This document shows positions 7,973 to 16,971 of a stretch of 64,000 nt of DNA, piece by piece. A model generated the notes under the pieces. The model searched no databases, had not been told where the DNA came from, and was given only the letters and a program-made list of their open reading frames with translations. Positions within the stretch are counted from its first letter, which is position 1. Every line of letters begins with the position of its first letter. The stretch lies in NCBI RefSeq assembly GCF_025061645.1, contig NZ_JANYMP010000012.1:230602-294601 (forward strand), written 5' to 3'. A program made the position numbers and the translations under genes. This DNA comes from Umezawaea endophytica. Lineage in GTDB: Bacteria > Actinomycetota > Actinomycetes > Mycobacteriales > Pseudonocardiaceae.

Positions 7973-9568
7973 GTGAGCAGCCTCCCGCTCGGCGACACCT
8001 TCCACGTCTTCGACACCACCCTCCGGGACGGTGCGCAGCGCGAGGGCATCACGTACTCCGTGACCGACAAGCTGGCCGTCGCACGCCTGCTGGACGGTCT
8101 CGGGGTCGGGTTCATCGAGGGTGGCTGGCCGGGGGCGATGCCGAAGGACACCGAGTTCTTCGCGCGGGCCAGGGCGGAGCTGGACCTCAGGCACGCCAAG
8201 CTGGTCGCGTTCGGCGCGACCCGCAGGCCGAACACCAGGGTCGACGAAGACCCGCAGGTCAAAGCGCTCCTCGACGCGAACACGGACGTCATCACCCTCG
8301 TCGCGAAGTCGGACCGCAGGCACGTGGAACTCGCGCTGCGGACCGACGAGGCCGAGAACCGCGCGATGGTTCGCGACACCGTGCGGTACCTCGTGGACCA
8401 CGGCAGGCGGGTGTTCGTCGACGCCGAGCACTTCTTCGACGGCTACGCGCACGACCCGGACTGCGCCCTGGGTGTCCTGGAGTCCGCGGTGGACGGTGGC
8501 GCGGACGTCGTCGTGCTGTGCGACACGAACGGCGGCCAGCTCCCGCTGGGGCTGGCCGAGACGGTCGAACAAGTGATCTCCCGCACGGGTTTCCGTGTCG
8601 GGATCCACTGCCAGGACGACACGTCCTGCGCGGTGGCGAACACCGTCGCGGCTGTGCAGGCTGGGGCGACCCACGTCCAGTGCACCGCGAACGGGTACGG
8701 CGAACGGGCGGGCAACGCCGACCTGTTCGCCGTCGTCGGGAACCTCGTGACCAAGCTCGGCCTTCCGGTGCTACCCACCGAATCGCTGGCCGAGCTCACC
8801 CGCGTTTCCCATGCCCTCGCCGAGATCGCGAACATCGCCCCCCACACCCACCAGGCCTACGTGGGGGCGTCGGCTTTCGCCCACAAGGCGGGACTGCACG
8901 CGAGCGCGATCAAGGTTGATCCGGAGCTGTACAACCACATCGATCCGGACACCGTCGGCAACGGCATGCGGGTACTGGTCACCGAGATGGCGGGCCGGGC
9001 GAGTCTCGAGCTCAAGGGACGTGAGTTCGGAATAGACCTGGCCCGTCGGCCCGAAGCGGTCACGAACGCGGTGCGCAAGGTGAAGGAGCTGGAGGCGCGC
9101 GGCTGGTCGTTCGAGGCGGCGGACGCCTCCCTCGAACTGCTCCTGCGCCAGGAGCTGTCCGAATTGGACGAAGCGCCGTTCGTGCTGGAGTCCTACCGGG
9201 TCCTGCTGGACCGCCGCTCCGACGGCGAGATCGTGTCCGAGGCCACGGTGAAGGTGCACGTGGCGGGCGAGCGGGTGATCGAGACCGCCGAGGGCAACGG
9301 TCCGGTGCACGCGCTGGACGCGGCGCTGCGCAAGGCGTTGCTGCCGCACCTGTCCTGGTTGGACAGCGTGGAGCTGTCCGACTACAAGGTGCGCATCCTC
9401 GCCGAGGCCCCCGGCACGGACGCGGTGACGCGGGTGCTGGTGGAGTCGACCGACGGCGAGCGCGAGTGGACGACGGTCGGCGTGCACGGCAACATCGTGG
9501 AGGCGAGCTGGCTGGCCCTCTGCGACGCTCTGGTGCACAAGGCGATGCGGGTCCGCGCCCTGGTTTAG
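7973..9568 (+). CDS. cimA: (R)-citramalate synthase
   Basis: Condenses pyruvate with acetyl-CoA to citramalate, the threonine-independent entry to isoleucine. The 531-residue product has the alpha-isopropylmalate synthase-like catalytic barrel: VFDTTLRDGAQREGITYS near residue 11, FIEGGWPGAMPKDTEFF, and the metal-binding IHCQDDTSCAVANT and CTANGYGERAGNADL. A C-terminal regulatory LeuA-dimer-like domain starts near residue 390. GTG 7973 follows AGGAGA (7962-7967). Family members of this length and motif set are CimA; LeuA is longer and has other motifs, and homocitrate synthase is less likely. The Ile-codon attenuator upstream supports the role independently. Confidence 0.93.
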   Translation: MSSLPLGDTFHVFDTTLRDGAQREGITYSVTDKLAVARLLDGLGVGFIEGGWPGAMPKDTEFFARARAELDLRHAKLVAFGATRRPNTRVDEDPQVKALLDANTDVITLVAKSDRRHVELALRTDEAENRAMVRDTVRYLVDHGRRVFVDAEHFFDGYAHDPDCALGVLESAVDGGADVVVLCDTNGGQLPLGLAETVEQVISRTGFRVGIHCQDDTSCAVANTVAAVQAGATHVQCTANGYGERAGNADLFAVVGNLVTKLGLPVLPTESLAELTRVSHALAEIANIAPHTHQAYVGASAFAHKAGLHASAIKVDPELYNHIDPDTVGNGMRVLVTEMAGRASLELKGREFGIDLARRPEAVTNAVRKVKELEARGWSFEAADASLELLLRQELSELDEAPFVLESYRVLLDRRSDGEIVSEATVKVHVAGERVIETAEGNGPVHALDAALRKALLPHLSWLDSVELSDYKVRILAEAPGTDAVTRVLVESTDGEREWTTVGVHGNIVEASWLALCDALVHKAMRVRALV

Positions 9569-9571
9569 GCT
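9566..9571 (+). promoter_or_regulatory. Probable -10 box for a leaderless FAH-family mRNA
   Basis: TAGGCT lies 7 nt before the GTG at 9579 and shares its TAG with the cimA stop codon. No ribosome site is present. Confidence 0.45.
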
Positions 9572-9578
9572 GGGTGAC

Positions 9579-10352
9579 GTGCGCATCGCCCGAATCGCCC
9601 AGCCCGACGGACTCGCCTTCGCCAAGATCGAGGGCGAGGGTGACGACCTGACGGCCGTCGAGATCAAGGACGAACCCTTCGGCGGCACGCCGACCTTCAC
9701 GGGTCGGCGCTGGCCGCTGGCGGACGTCCGGCTGCTCGCCCCGTTCCTCCCGCCCAAGATCATCGGCGTCGGCCGCAACTACGCCGCGCACGCCGCCGAG
9801 CTGGGCAACGAGGTCCCCGAGAACCCGCTGATCTTCTTCAAGCCGAACACCGCGATCATCGGCCCGAACGCCGAGATCAAGCTGCCCGCGGTCTCCGAGC
9901 GCGTCGACTACGAGGGCGAGCTGGCCGTCGTGATCGGCATGGGCGGCCGGGACATCCCCGCCGAGCGCGCCCGGCAGTCGATCCTCGGTTACACGATCGC
10001 GAACGACGTGACCGCGCGCGACCTCCAGAAGGCCGACGTGCAGTTCACCCGTGCCAAGGGCTTCGACACGTTCTGCCCGCTCGGCCCGTGGGTGGAGACC
10101 GAGTTCGACCCGAGCGACGTCGCCATCCGCACCGAGCTGGACGGCGAGGTCGTGCAGGAGGGCCGGACGTCGCAGTTGATCTTCGACATCGGCGAGCTGA
10201 TCGAGTACATCAGCGCCGTCATGACCCTCCGCCCGCTCGACGTCATCCTGACCGGCACCCCCGCGGGCGTCGGCCCGATGAAGGCGGGCCAGTCGGTGTC
10301 CGTGACCGTCGAGGGCCTGGGCACGCTGACCAACCCGGTCGCCAACCGCTAG
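9579..10352 (+). CDS. Fumarylacetoacetate hydrolase family protein
   Basis: The 257-residue protein has the FAH C-terminal fold: KIIGVGRNYAAHAAELG, then PLIFFKPNTAIIGP, the metal ligands in DYEGELAVVIG, and IANDVTARDLQ. Members hydrolyse C-C bonds in acylpyruvates or act as oxaloacetate decarboxylases or isomerases; the substrate cannot be read from the sequence. It keeps its mycobacterial position between leuB/cimA and gltX. The gene begins with GTG directly behind a TANNNT box and lacks a ribosome site, so a leaderless mRNA is likely. Confidence 0.88.
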   Translation: MRIARIAQPDGLAFAKIEGEGDDLTAVEIKDEPFGGTPTFTGRRWPLADVRLLAPFLPPKIIGVGRNYAAHAAELGNEVPENPLIFFKPNTAIIGPNAEIKLPAVSERVDYEGELAVVIGMGGRDIPAERARQSILGYTIANDVTARDLQKADVQFTRAKGFDTFCPLGPWVETEFDPSDVAIRTELDGEVVQEGRTSQLIFDIGELIEYISAVMTLRPLDVILTGTPAGVGPMKAGQSVSVTVEGLGTLTNPVANR

Positions 10353-10362
10353 CCCGCCCGGC

Positions 10363-10386
10363 GCCGACCGGCCCGAGCCGGTCGGC
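10363..10386. terminator. Bidirectional terminator between convergent genes
   Basis: A perfect 10-bp stem (10363-10372 with 10377-10386) with loop CCGA separates the FAH gene and the leftward FAD monooxygenase. Confidence 0.65.
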
Positions 10387-10417
10387 CCACCCACGCCTCG
10401 ACGAACCGGTCGGGCGC

Positions 10418-11665
10418 CTAGGTGCGCTCGATCTTCGTCGGCTCCCGGCGGGCGAACGACGGCGCGTGCTCGGGCCGGAGCCCGATCGCGACCAGGTACG
10501 CCGGAACGCCCTGGAGCAGCGGGAACCGCTGGAGCACCCGCAGCGGCAGGGGAGTGCCCGCGCCGCCGACGTCGACCTTGCCGTCGAGCGCCCGCCGCAG
10601 GAAGGCGTTCTGGATCACCCTCTGCATCGTCTGCGTCACGGCGGTCGGCAGCCACCGCCTGCGCCGCACCTTCGCGAGCACCGACGGCGTGACCTGCCCG
10701 CGCCGCAACGGGGCCGCGAGGAGCGCCGCGGCGGCGACCGCGTCCTGCACCGCCAGGTTGATGCCGACACCGCCGATGGGTGACATGGCGTGCGCCGCGT
10801 CACCGACGCACAGCACGCCGTCGCCGTGCCAGCGGCGCAGCCGGTCCAGCTTCACGTCGAGCAGCTTCACGTCGTCGAGCGAGGTGACCGCGTCCATCCG
10901 GTCGGCGAGCATCGGCACCAGCGCCACCATGCGGTCGCGGAACGCCCGCACGCCTGCGTCGCGCAGCATCCGGTCGGTGCCCTTGCGGATCAGGAACGCG
11001 ATCTGGAAGTAGTCGCCCCGGTCGAGCATCACCAGGCCGCTGCCCCTGCCGAACCGCCCGAGACCACCGTCCGGGTCGCCCTCGTGGCGCGGCACGCGGA
11101 ACCACCACACGTCCATCGGCGTGCCGAACGAGTGCACGGGCAGGCCTGCCTGCGCGCGCACCAGCGACCCGCGGCCGTCGGCGGCCACCACCAGGTCCGC
11201 CGCGATCTCGCCCTCGATGCCCTCCGCGGTGCGGTAGTGGACGCCGGTGACCTTCCCGCCCTCCTTGCGCAGCCCGGTGAACGCGGTGTCCATCCGCAGC
11301 GTGAACGACGGTTCGAGCTTGCCCGCGTCGGCCAGCAGGTCGAGGAAGTCCCACTGCGGCACGAACGCGATGTGCTTGTGCGCGCCGGGCAGCCTGCGCA
11401 GGTCGGCCACGGTCGCGGGCCCGCTGTCGAGCAGCACCCGCATCCGGTCCATGAGCTGGTGGGGGACCGCGGCGAACGCCGGTCCGAGCCCCAGTTCGTC
11501 CAGCAGCGTCAGCGTGGACGCGTGGACGGTGTCGCCGCGGAAGTCCCGCAGGAAGTCGCCGTGCTTCTCCAGCACGGTGACCTCCACACCCGCCCTGGCG
11601 AGCAGCAGCCCCAGCACCATCCCGGCGGGACCGCCTCCGACGACGACGCACGTGCTCCGTTCCAT
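10418..11665 (-). CDS. FAD-dependent monooxygenase/oxidoreductase (UbiH/PHBH family)
   Basis: A 415-residue flavoprotein of the aromatic hydroxylase superfamily. It shows the N-terminal FAD-binding VVVGGGPAGMVLGLLLARAG, the second motif in LVVAADGRGSLVRAQAG, and the GD motif VCVGDAAHAMSPIGGVGINL. Such enzymes usually hydroxylate aromatic or polyketide substrates with NAD(P)H and O2. No pathway partners lie nearby, so the substrate is unknown. ATG 11665 has GAGGGG just upstream. A perfect inverted repeat sits 11 bp upstream of the start, suggesting control by a small-molecule repressor encoded elsewhere. Confidence 0.87.
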   Translation of the reverse strand: MERSTCVVVGGGPAGMVLGLLLARAGVEVTVLEKHGDFLRDFRGDTVHASTLTLLDELGLGPAFAAVPHQLMDRMRVLLDSGPATVADLRRLPGAHKHIAFVPQWDFLDLLADAGKLEPSFTLRMDTAFTGLRKEGGKVTGVHYRTAEGIEGEIAADLVVAADGRGSLVRAQAGLPVHSFGTPMDVWWFRVPRHEGDPDGGLGRFGRGSGLVMLDRGDYFQIAFLIRKGTDRMLRDAGVRAFRDRMVALVPMLADRMDAVTSLDDVKLLDVKLDRLRRWHGDGVLCVGDAAHAMSPIGGVGINLAVQDAVAAAALLAAPLRRGQVTPSVLAKVRRRRWLPTAVTQTMQRVIQNAFLRRALDGKVDVGGAGTPLPLRVLQRFPLLQGVPAYLVAIGLRPEHAPSFARREPTKIERT

Positions 11666-11675
11666 GACCCCTCAT

Positions 11676-11691
11676 TTCAACGGTAGTTGAA
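11676..11691. promoter_or_regulatory. Candidate operator TTCAAC-GGTA-GTTGAA
   Basis: A perfect 6-bp inverted repeat with a 4-base spacer lies between the divergent monooxygenase and gltX starts. Read leftward it contains TACCGT, a possible -10 of the monooxygenase promoter. The symmetry is TetR/MarR-like; the regulator is not adjacent. Confidence 0.42.
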
Positions 11692-11744
11692 TAACCTCAG
11701 GGTCCTCCCGCGGTACTCCTTCGGTCAAGGGGAAATCGGGCGGA

Positions 11745-11750
11745 TACCCT
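11745..11750 (+). promoter_or_regulatory. Probable -10 box of gltX
   Basis: TACCCT lies 9 nt before the gltX ATG and no ribosome site is visible, which suggests a leaderless or nearly leaderless mRNA. Confidence 0.4.
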
Positions 11751-11759
11751 GATCGGGCC

Positions 11760-13250
11760 ATGAGCAACGTTTCCGAAACCCCAGAGGTCCGCGTCCGCTT
11801 CTGCCCGTCGCCGACGGGCACACCGCACGTCGGGCTGATCCGCACCGCCCTGTTCAACTGGGCTTTCGCCCGGCACGTCGGCGGCAAGGTCGTCTTCCGC
11901 GTCGAGGACACCGACGCCGCGCGCGACTCCGAGGAGTCGTACGAATCACTCCTCGAAGCCCTCCGCTGGCTGGGCCTCGACTGGGACGAGGGCCCCGAGG
12001 TCGGTGGACCGCACGAGCCGTACCGGCAGAGCCTCCGGCGCTCGGTCCACGAGGACATCGCCAAGCGCCTGTTCGCCGCCGACGAGCTCTACGAGTCGTT
12101 CTCCACCAACGACGAGGTCGAGGCCCGCCGCAGGGCCGCGGGCCAGGACCCGAAGCTCGGCTACGACAACTTCGACCGCGACCTCACCGACGAGCAGAAG
12201 GCCGCGTTCCGCGCCGACGGCCGCGAACCCGTGCTGCGCCTGCGGATGCCGGACAGCGACATCACGTGGACGGACCTCGTCCGCGGCGAGATCACCTTCA
12301 AGGCGGGCAGCACCCCGGACCCGGTGATGGTGCGGGCGAACGGGGTTCCGCTGTACCCGTTCGTGAACCCGGTCGACGACGCGCTCATGGGGATCACCCA
12401 CGTGCTGCGCGGCGAGGACCTGCTGCCGTCCACCCCGCGCCAGATCGGGCTGTACCAGGCGCTCCAGCGCATCGGCGTGACCGGATTCACCCCCGAATTC
12501 GGACATCTGCCGACCGTGACCGGCGACGGCAACAAGAAGCTGTCCAAGCGGGACCCCCAGTCGAACCTGTTCCACTACCGCGATCTGGGCTTCCTGCCCG
12601 AAGGCCTGCTGAACTACCTCGCGCTGCTCGGCTGGTCCATCGCCGAGGACAACGACATCTTCAGCGTCGAGGAGATGTACGCGGCCTTCGACATCGCCAA
12701 GGTCAGCTCCAACCCGGCCCGCTTCGACCTGAAGAAGGCCGAGGCGATCAACGGGACGCACCTGCGCGCCCTGCCCGTCGAGCAGTTCACCAGCGCCGCG
12801 CTGCCGTACCTGGCGGCGGACGGCGTGCTGCCCGCCGAACCGAGCGCCGAGCAGGTCGCCCAGTTGGCCGCCATCGCCCCGCTCGTCCAAGAGCGACTGG
12901 CGCTGCTCTCCGAGGCCTCGGACATGGTCCGCTTCCTTTTCGCGGCAGAGGAATCGTTCACCCCGGAGCCCGCGTCCGCCGCCAAGGCGCTGGGTCCTGA
13001 TGCCGAACCCGTGCTGCGCGCGGCGATCGACTCGCTCCAGGCGCTCGACGAGTGGACGACCGAGGCAATCCAGGACGCGCTGAAGACGTCCCTTGTGGAC
13101 GGACTCGGCCTCAAGCCGAAGAAGGCGTTCGCCCCCGTGCGGGTCGCCGTCACCGGCCGGACGGTGTCACCGCCGCTCTACGAATCGATGGAACTGCTCG
13201 GCAAGGATCGCTCGATCGGCCGATTGCTTCGAGCGCTCGGGGCAGCGTGA
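11760..13250 (+). CDS. gltX: Glutamyl-tRNA synthetase
   Basis: Charges tRNA-Glu and, in organisms lacking GlnRS, also misacylates tRNA-Gln for later amidation by GatCAB. The 496-residue class I synthetase shows the HIGH-type motif in [11 protein letters not shown] (residues 15-25) and KKLSKR (259-264). [14 protein letters not shown] and [15 protein letters not shown] are also family-specific, followed by the helical anticodon-binding C-terminus. It is single-domain and full length. Genes for tRNA-Gln(CTG) and tRNA-Glu(CTC) lie about 1 kb downstream on the same strand, which fits its dual role. Confidence 0.97.
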   Translation: MSNVSETPEVRVRFCPSPTGTPHVGLIRTALFNWAFARHVGGKVVFRVEDTDAARDSEESYESLLEALRWLGLDWDEGPEVGGPHEPYRQSLRRSVHEDIAKRLFAADELYESFSTNDEVEARRRAAGQDPKLGYDNFDRDLTDEQKAAFRADGREPVLRLRMPDSDITWTDLVRGEITFKAGSTPDPVMVRANGVPLYPFVNPVDDALMGITHVLRGEDLLPSTPRQIGLYQALQRIGVTGFTPEFGHLPTVTGDGNKKLSKRDPQSNLFHYRDLGFLPEGLLNYLALLGWSIAEDNDIFSVEEMYAAFDIAKVSSNPARFDLKKAEAINGTHLRALPVEQFTSAALPYLAADGVLPAEPSAEQVAQLAAIAPLVQERLALLSEASDMVRFLFAAEESFTPEPASAAKALGPDAEPVLRAAIDSLQALDEWTTEAIQDALKTSLVDGLGLKPKKAFAPVRVAVTGRTVSPPLYESMELLGKDRSIGRLLRALGAA

Positions 13251-13342
13251 CTCGTGCGTTCGGTGGCTTGAGCGTTGCTTGACCGTGCAAGAGCCAGCAG
13301 ATATCACCTCCTTAGCCGAATCGGCCGAGGGGTGATCGCACC

Positions 13343-13348
13343 TAGCCT
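13343..13348 (+). promoter_or_regulatory. Probable -10 box for a leaderless HAD mRNA
   Basis: TAGCCT ends exactly 6 nt before the GTG at 13355, so transcription would be expected to start on the first base of the start codon. Confidence 0.5.
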
Positions 13349-13354
13349 CACGGG

Positions 13355-14092
13355 GTGACAACTGCTTCCCCGACTTTCACGCTCAAGAGAACCGGCGAAA
13401 TCCGCGCAATCTCGCTCGACGTCGACGACACCCTCGTCGACTACAGCACCTCGTCTCGGGCCGCGCTGGCCTCGATGGTGGGTAACGCCGACGCGTGGAC
13501 GTTGTGGCAGCGGATCACCGACGACCACTGCACGAGGCTGTTAGCAGGGGAACTCCAGTACGAGACGATGCGGAACATCCGCACCCGCGCCTTCTTCGCC
13601 GCCCTCGGCGAGGACCTCGACCAGGCGGAAGCCACGCGCCGCGAAATGCGCCGCCAAGAGGTCCTCGCCGACGGCTGGAGCCTGTTCCCGGACGTCGTCC
13701 CGTGTCTGGAGTGGCTCCGCGCCACCGGCCTGCCCATCGCCGCCGTGAGCAACGCCTCAGGCCGCCACCAGCGGGTCAAGATCGCCGCGCTCGGCCTCGC
13801 CGAGTACTTCGACACCGTGCTCATCGCCGGGGAGGTCGGCGCGGCCAAACCGGACCGCATGATCTTCGACACGGCCTGCTCCGACCTCGGCGTCCCGCTC
13901 ACCGAAACCGTGCACGTCGGCGACCGGCTGCACGCCGACGCCATCGGGGCCCGCGACGCCGGGATGCGCGGCGTCTGGCTCAACCGCCAAGGCCCCCGCG
14001 AAGGCACCATGCCCGCAGGCATCAGCACCATCAGCACGCTCGCCGAGCTACCCGAACTGCTCGTCTGCGAACTCTCCACCGCGCACGCCTGA
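13355..14092 (+). CDS. HAD-superfamily hydrolase
   Basis: The 245-residue protein carries motif I SLDVDDTLVDYST (nucleophile Asp and acid/base Asp), motif II AAVSNASGRH, motif III Lys in GAAKPDRMIF, and motif IV HVGDRLHADAIGARDAGM. A helical cap sits between motifs I and II. HAD enzymes of this type dephosphorylate small metabolites; the substrate cannot be assigned. The order gltX - HAD - tRNA genes is also found in relatives. The GTG start sits directly behind a -10 box with no ribosome site. Confidence 0.88.
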   Translation: MTTASPTFTLKRTGEIRAISLDVDDTLVDYSTSSRAALASMVGNADAWTLWQRITDDHCTRLLAGELQYETMRNIRTRAFFAALGEDLDQAEATRREMRRQEVLADGWSLFPDVVPCLEWLRATGLPIAAVSNASGRHQRVKIAALGLAEYFDTVLIAGEVGAAKPDRMIFDTACSDLGVPLTETVHVGDRLHADAIGARDAGMRGVWLNRQGPREGTMPAGISTISTLAELPELLVCELSTAHA

Positions 14093-14115
14093 ACACCCGC
14101 CAGGACGGCGCGCAC

Positions 14116-14153
14116 CGGCCCCCACCTCGCCCGATGGGTTGAAGTGGGGGCCG
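14116..14153 (+). terminator. Terminator after the HAD gene
   Basis: A perfect 10-bp stem (14116-14125 with 14144-14153) with an 18-base loop, 24 bp after the stop. Confidence 0.6.
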
Positions 14154-14155
14154 AT

Positions 14156-14185
14156 TTCACTTCTGCGGGCACCGTGGTCTAGTAT
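14156..14185 (+). promoter_or_regulatory. Candidate promoter of the tRNA-Gln/tRNA-Glu unit
   Basis: TTCACT (14156-14161) and TAGTAT (14180-14185) are 18 bp apart, about 60 bp before tRNA-Gln. Confidence 0.45.
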
Positions 14186-14246
14186 TCATCTCGTTGGAAC
14201 GAGCGGCCCTCAGCGCGAAGAGCGGGAGAGCTGATCAGGAAAACAT

Positions 14247-14318
14247 TGGGGTATGGTGTAATTGGCAGCACGGCTGATTCTGGTTCAGTCAGTCTAGGTT
14301 CGAGTCCTGGTACCCCAG
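14247..14318 (+). tRNA. tRNA-Gln (anticodon CTG)
   Basis: Acceptor arms TGGGGTA and TACCCCA pair fully, with discriminator G at 14318. The D-arm has GTGTAATTGGCAGC, the anticodon stem-loop is GCTGA-TTCTGGT-TCAGT (CTG), and the T-arm has GGTTCGAGTCC. CCA is not encoded. The U1-A72 pair is typical of tRNA-Gln that is first charged with Glu. Confidence 0.93.
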
Positions 14319-14402
14319 CTGCAAGAGTAGAAATCAGAGTCTGATACGCTGCTCCAGCAACAAGCAAGACCGAATAAGTGCAAGAACAAGTGAATTACCT
14401 AG

Positions 14403-14475
14403 GGCCCCGTCGTCTAGCGGCCTAGGACGCCGCCCTCTCAAGGCGGTAGCGTGGGTTCGAATCCCATCGGGGCTA
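14403..14475 (+). tRNA. tRNA-Glu (anticodon CTC)
   Basis: Acceptor GGCCCCG pairs with CGGGGCT (G-U at the end pair), discriminator A at 14475. The anticodon stem-loop is CCGCC-CTCTCAA-GGCGG, giving CTC, and the T-arm is GTGGG-TTCGAAT-CCCAT. CCA is not encoded. It is probably co-transcribed with tRNA-Gln 84 bp upstream. Confidence 0.93.
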
Positions 14476-14486
14476 CAGATCTGGGG

Positions 14487-14519
14487 GATCCCCATGCGCA
14501 GAAGACGCGCATGGGGATC
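14487..14519 (+). terminator. Terminator of the tRNA unit
   Basis: A perfect 13-bp stem (14487-14499 with 14507-14519) with a 7-base loop, followed by TTT, 11 bp after tRNA-Glu. Confidence 0.8.
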
Positions 14520-14532
14520 TTTCGCATTTGCG

Positions 14533-14582
14533 CTGGGGCTCTCGCCCCAGACCCCAAGGCAGGGAGGGCTTCGCCCCCCTGC
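14533..14582. repeat. Two adjacent short hairpins
   Basis: CTGGGGC-TCTC-GCCCCAG (14533-14550) is followed by a second stem at 14559-14582 with one bulge. Paired hairpins of this type often recur between actinobacterial genes. The remaining bases to 14680 are G/T-rich with no gene. Confidence 0.45.
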
Positions 14583-14686
14583 ACCCCCCGGTGTGTGCAG
14601 GTGGTGCTGCGTGTGGGGGCGGTGCGTGGGTGGGGAGTGGCTCGACTGCGTCGTCGGTAAGTATGGGTTTTGGGTGTGGGTGTGGC

Positions 14687-14716
14687 AAAGGCCGTGAGTG
14701 GGGGCTCACGGCCTTT
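14687..14716. terminator. Terminator downstream of ndgR
   Basis: AAAGGCCGTGAG (14687-14698) pairs perfectly with CTCACGGCCTTT (14705-14716). It lies 34 bp beyond the ndgR stop on the minus strand and could act in both directions. Confidence 0.65.
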
Positions 14717-14749
14717 GTGTGTGTTGGGGGTTTGGGTGTTTGTGTGGTG

Positions 14750-15451
14750 TTAGAGGCGGGATTGTAGGGCTTCTGCTGCTGCTAGTAGGTCTGCTGCCCA
14801 TCTTGCGCCTGGGCGTCTGCCCATGCGGTCTATTGGGCCGGAGACTGAGATTGCGGCTACTACTTGGCCTGCGCTGTCTCTTACCGGGGCGCTTACGCTG
14901 GCTACGCCTGGTTCGCGTTCTGCGACGCTTTGGGCCCAGCCTCGTCTGCGGACCTCTAGGAGGGTGCGTTCGCCGTAGACGGCGTCGGCCAGGACGGATC
15001 TTTGGGTGCCTGGGTCGGACCAGGCTGCTAGGACTTTGGCGCCTGAGCCGGCTGTCATGGGGAGTCTGGCGCCTATGGGGACCGTGTCCCGCAGGCCGCT
15101 GGGGGGTTCGGCTGAGGAGACGCAGATTCTTTGCATGCCGTCCCGGCGGTAGAGCTGGACGCTTTCGCCGGTTATGTCGCGTAGGCGGGGCAGGACCGAG
15201 GCCGCCGCGTCGAGCAGGGGGTCGGTCGCGCCGCCCGCCAGTTCCGCCAGTGCCGCGCCTGGACGCCAGCGGCCGTCTGAGCCCCGTCGGAGGAGGCGGT
15301 GGACCTCCAGGCCTACCGCCAGGCGGTGGGCCGTCGCTCTTGGCAACCCCGTCCGGTTGCAGAGCTCGGCAAGTCCACACGGATCCTTCGCGACGGCGTT
15401 CAACACGGCCACAGCCTTGTCCAGCACGCCGATCCCGCTATGCTGTCCCAC
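14750..15451 (-). CDS. ndgR: IclR-family regulator of leucine/amino-acid genes (NdgR/LtbR type)
   Basis: The 233-residue protein has an N-terminal winged helix ([19 protein letters not shown]) and a C-terminal IclR effector domain ([39 protein letters not shown]). It is divergent from leuC, the conserved place of NdgR (Streptomyces) and LtbR (Corynebacterium), which control leuCD and other amino-acid genes. The GTG start lies 6 nt from a minus-strand TAGTAT, so a leaderless mRNA is likely. The start region overlaps an inverted repeat, which would allow autorepression. The 3' half uses more CTA, GCA and AGA codons than its neighbours. Confidence 0.9.
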   Translation of the reverse strand: MGQHSGIGVLDKAVAVLNAVAKDPCGLAELCNRTGLPRATAHRLAVGLEVHRLLRRGSDGRWRPGAALAELAGGATDPLLDAAASVLPRLRDITGESVQLYRRDGMQRICVSSAEPPSGLRDTVPIGARLPMTAGSGAKVLAAWSDPGTQRSVLADAVYGERTLLEVRRRGWAQSVAEREPGVASVSAPVRDSAGQVVAAISVSGPIDRMGRRPGARWAADLLAAAEALQSRL

Positions 15452-15457
15452 AGCGCG

Positions 15458-15463
15458 ATACTA
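15458..15463 (-). promoter_or_regulatory. Probable -10 box for leaderless ndgR
   Basis: On the minus strand TAGTAT ends 6 nt before the ndgR GTG and abuts the inverted repeat at 15464. Confidence 0.5.
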
Positions 15464-15484
15464 ACTTCCCGGTATCTGGGAAGT
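15464..15484. promoter_or_regulatory. Candidate NdgR operator between ndgR and leuC
   Basis: ACTTCCC and GGGAAGT form a perfect 7-bp inverted repeat around GGTATCT. An overlapping GATAC/GTATC repeat spans 15457-15476. IclR regulators bind such short palindromes; binding here could affect both divergent genes. Confidence 0.5.
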
Positions 15485-15550
15485 CCAGAAGTTATCGGGA
15501 GCCCCCGCTCTGGATGGAGCTCCCACCCACGGACCGATGGGGATGAAGCG

Positions 15551-16954
15551 ATGGGCCGCACACTCGCGGAGAAGGTGTGGGAGGCGCACGTCGTGCGCCA
15601 TGGCGACGGCGCCGAGCCGGACCTGCTCTACATCGACCTCCACCTGCTGCACGAAGTGACGAGTCCGCAGGCGTTCGACGGGCTCAGGCTCGCGGGCCGC
15701 GGGCTGCGCCGCGTCGACCTGACGATCGCCACCGAGGACCACAACGTGCCGACGGTCGACATCGACCAGCCGATCGCGGACCTCGTGTCGCGGACGCAGG
15801 TGGACACGCTGCGGGCGAACTGCAAGGAGTTCGGCGTCCGCCTGCACCCCATGGGTGACGCGGAGCAGGGCATCGTCCACGTGGTGGGCCCGCAGCTCGG
15901 CCTCACCCAGCCGGGCATGACGGTGGTGTGCGGCGACAGCCACACCTCCACGCACGGCGCGTTCGGCGCGCTGGCCTTCGGCATCGGCACGTCCGAGGTC
16001 GAGCACGTGATGGCGACGCAGACGTTGCCGCTGCGGCCGTTCAAGACGATGGCCATCACGGTCGACGGCGAGCTGCGCGAGGGCGTCACGGCGAAGGACG
16101 TGATCCTCGCGGTCATCGCGAACATCGGCACCGGTGGCGGCCAGGGCTACGTGCTGGAGTACCGCGGCGCGGCCATCGAGGCGCTGTCGATGGAAGCCCG
16201 CATGACGGTGTGCAACATGTCCATCGAGGCTGGTGCGCGGGCCGGGATGATCGCCCCGGACGAGGTGACGTTCGAGTACCTGAAGGGGCGTCCGCACGCT
16301 TCCGTTGGTGCCGAATGGGATGCCGCGGTCGAGTACTGGAAGACCCTGCGCACGGACGACGACGCGGTCTTCGACGCCGAGGTCCACATCGACGCGAGCA
16401 CCCTGACCCCCTTCGTCACGTGGGGGACGAATCCTGGACAGGGGCTGCCGTTGGGCGCCTCCGTGCCGGACCCCGAGGCGATCGGCGACGACAACGAGCG
16501 GGTCGCGGCCGAGAAGGCGCTCGCCTACATGGGCCTCGAACCGGGCACGCCGCTGCGGGACATCAGCGTGGACACGGTGTTCCTGGGGTCGTGCACGAAC
16601 GGCCGCATCGAGGACCTGAGGGCCGCCGCGGCCGTGCTGCGCGGGCACCGGGTGGCCGACAGCGTGCGCATGCTCGTGGTGCCCGGCTCGATGCGCGTTC
16701 GCGCCCAGGCGGAATCCGAAGGGCTGCACGAGATCTTCCTCGCGGCGGGCGCCGAGTGGCGCCAGGCGGGCTGTTCCATGTGCCTCGGCATGAATCCGGA
16801 CCAGCTCAAACCCGGCGAGCGCAGCGCCTCCACGTCCAACCGCAACTTCGAGGGCAGGCAGGGCAAGGGCGGGCGCACCCACCTCGTCTCCCCGCTGGTG
16901 GCGGCCGCCACGGCCGTGCGCGGCACCCTCTCCTCACCCGACGACCTGGCCTGA
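15551..16954 (+). CDS. leuC: 3-isopropylmalate dehydratase large subunit
   Basis: Isomerises 2- to 3-isopropylmalate together with LeuD in leucine synthesis. The 467-residue aconitase-family subunit holds the [4Fe-4S] cluster through Cys in [14 protein letters not shown] and in [11 protein letters not shown]. Substrate and catalytic segments include [20 protein letters not shown] and the terminal [22 protein letters not shown] 15551 gives the standard N-terminus [13 protein letters not shown]. leuD follows 17 bp downstream. Control by the divergent NdgR is likely, and a weak GATGAAG is the only ribosome-site candidate. Confidence 0.97.
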   Translation: MGRTLAEKVWEAHVVRHGDGAEPDLLYIDLHLLHEVTSPQAFDGLRLAGRGLRRVDLTIATEDHNVPTVDIDQPIADLVSRTQVDTLRANCKEFGVRLHPMGDAEQGIVHVVGPQLGLTQPGMTVVCGDSHTSTHGAFGALAFGIGTSEVEHVMATQTLPLRPFKTMAITVDGELREGVTAKDVILAVIANIGTGGGQGYVLEYRGAAIEALSMEARMTVCNMSIEAGARAGMIAPDEVTFEYLKGRPHASVGAEWDAAVEYWKTLRTDDDAVFDAEVHIDASTLTPFVTWGTNPGQGLPLGASVPDPEAIGDDNERVAAEKALAYMGLEPGTPLRDISVDTVFLGSCTNGRIEDLRAAAAVLRGHRVADSVRMLVVPGSMRVRAQAESEGLHEIFLAAGAEWRQAGCSMCLGMNPDQLKPGERSASTSNRNFEGRQGKGGRTHLVSPLVAAATAVRGTLSSPDDLA

Positions 16955-16971
16955 GAAGGGATTCAGAGACC

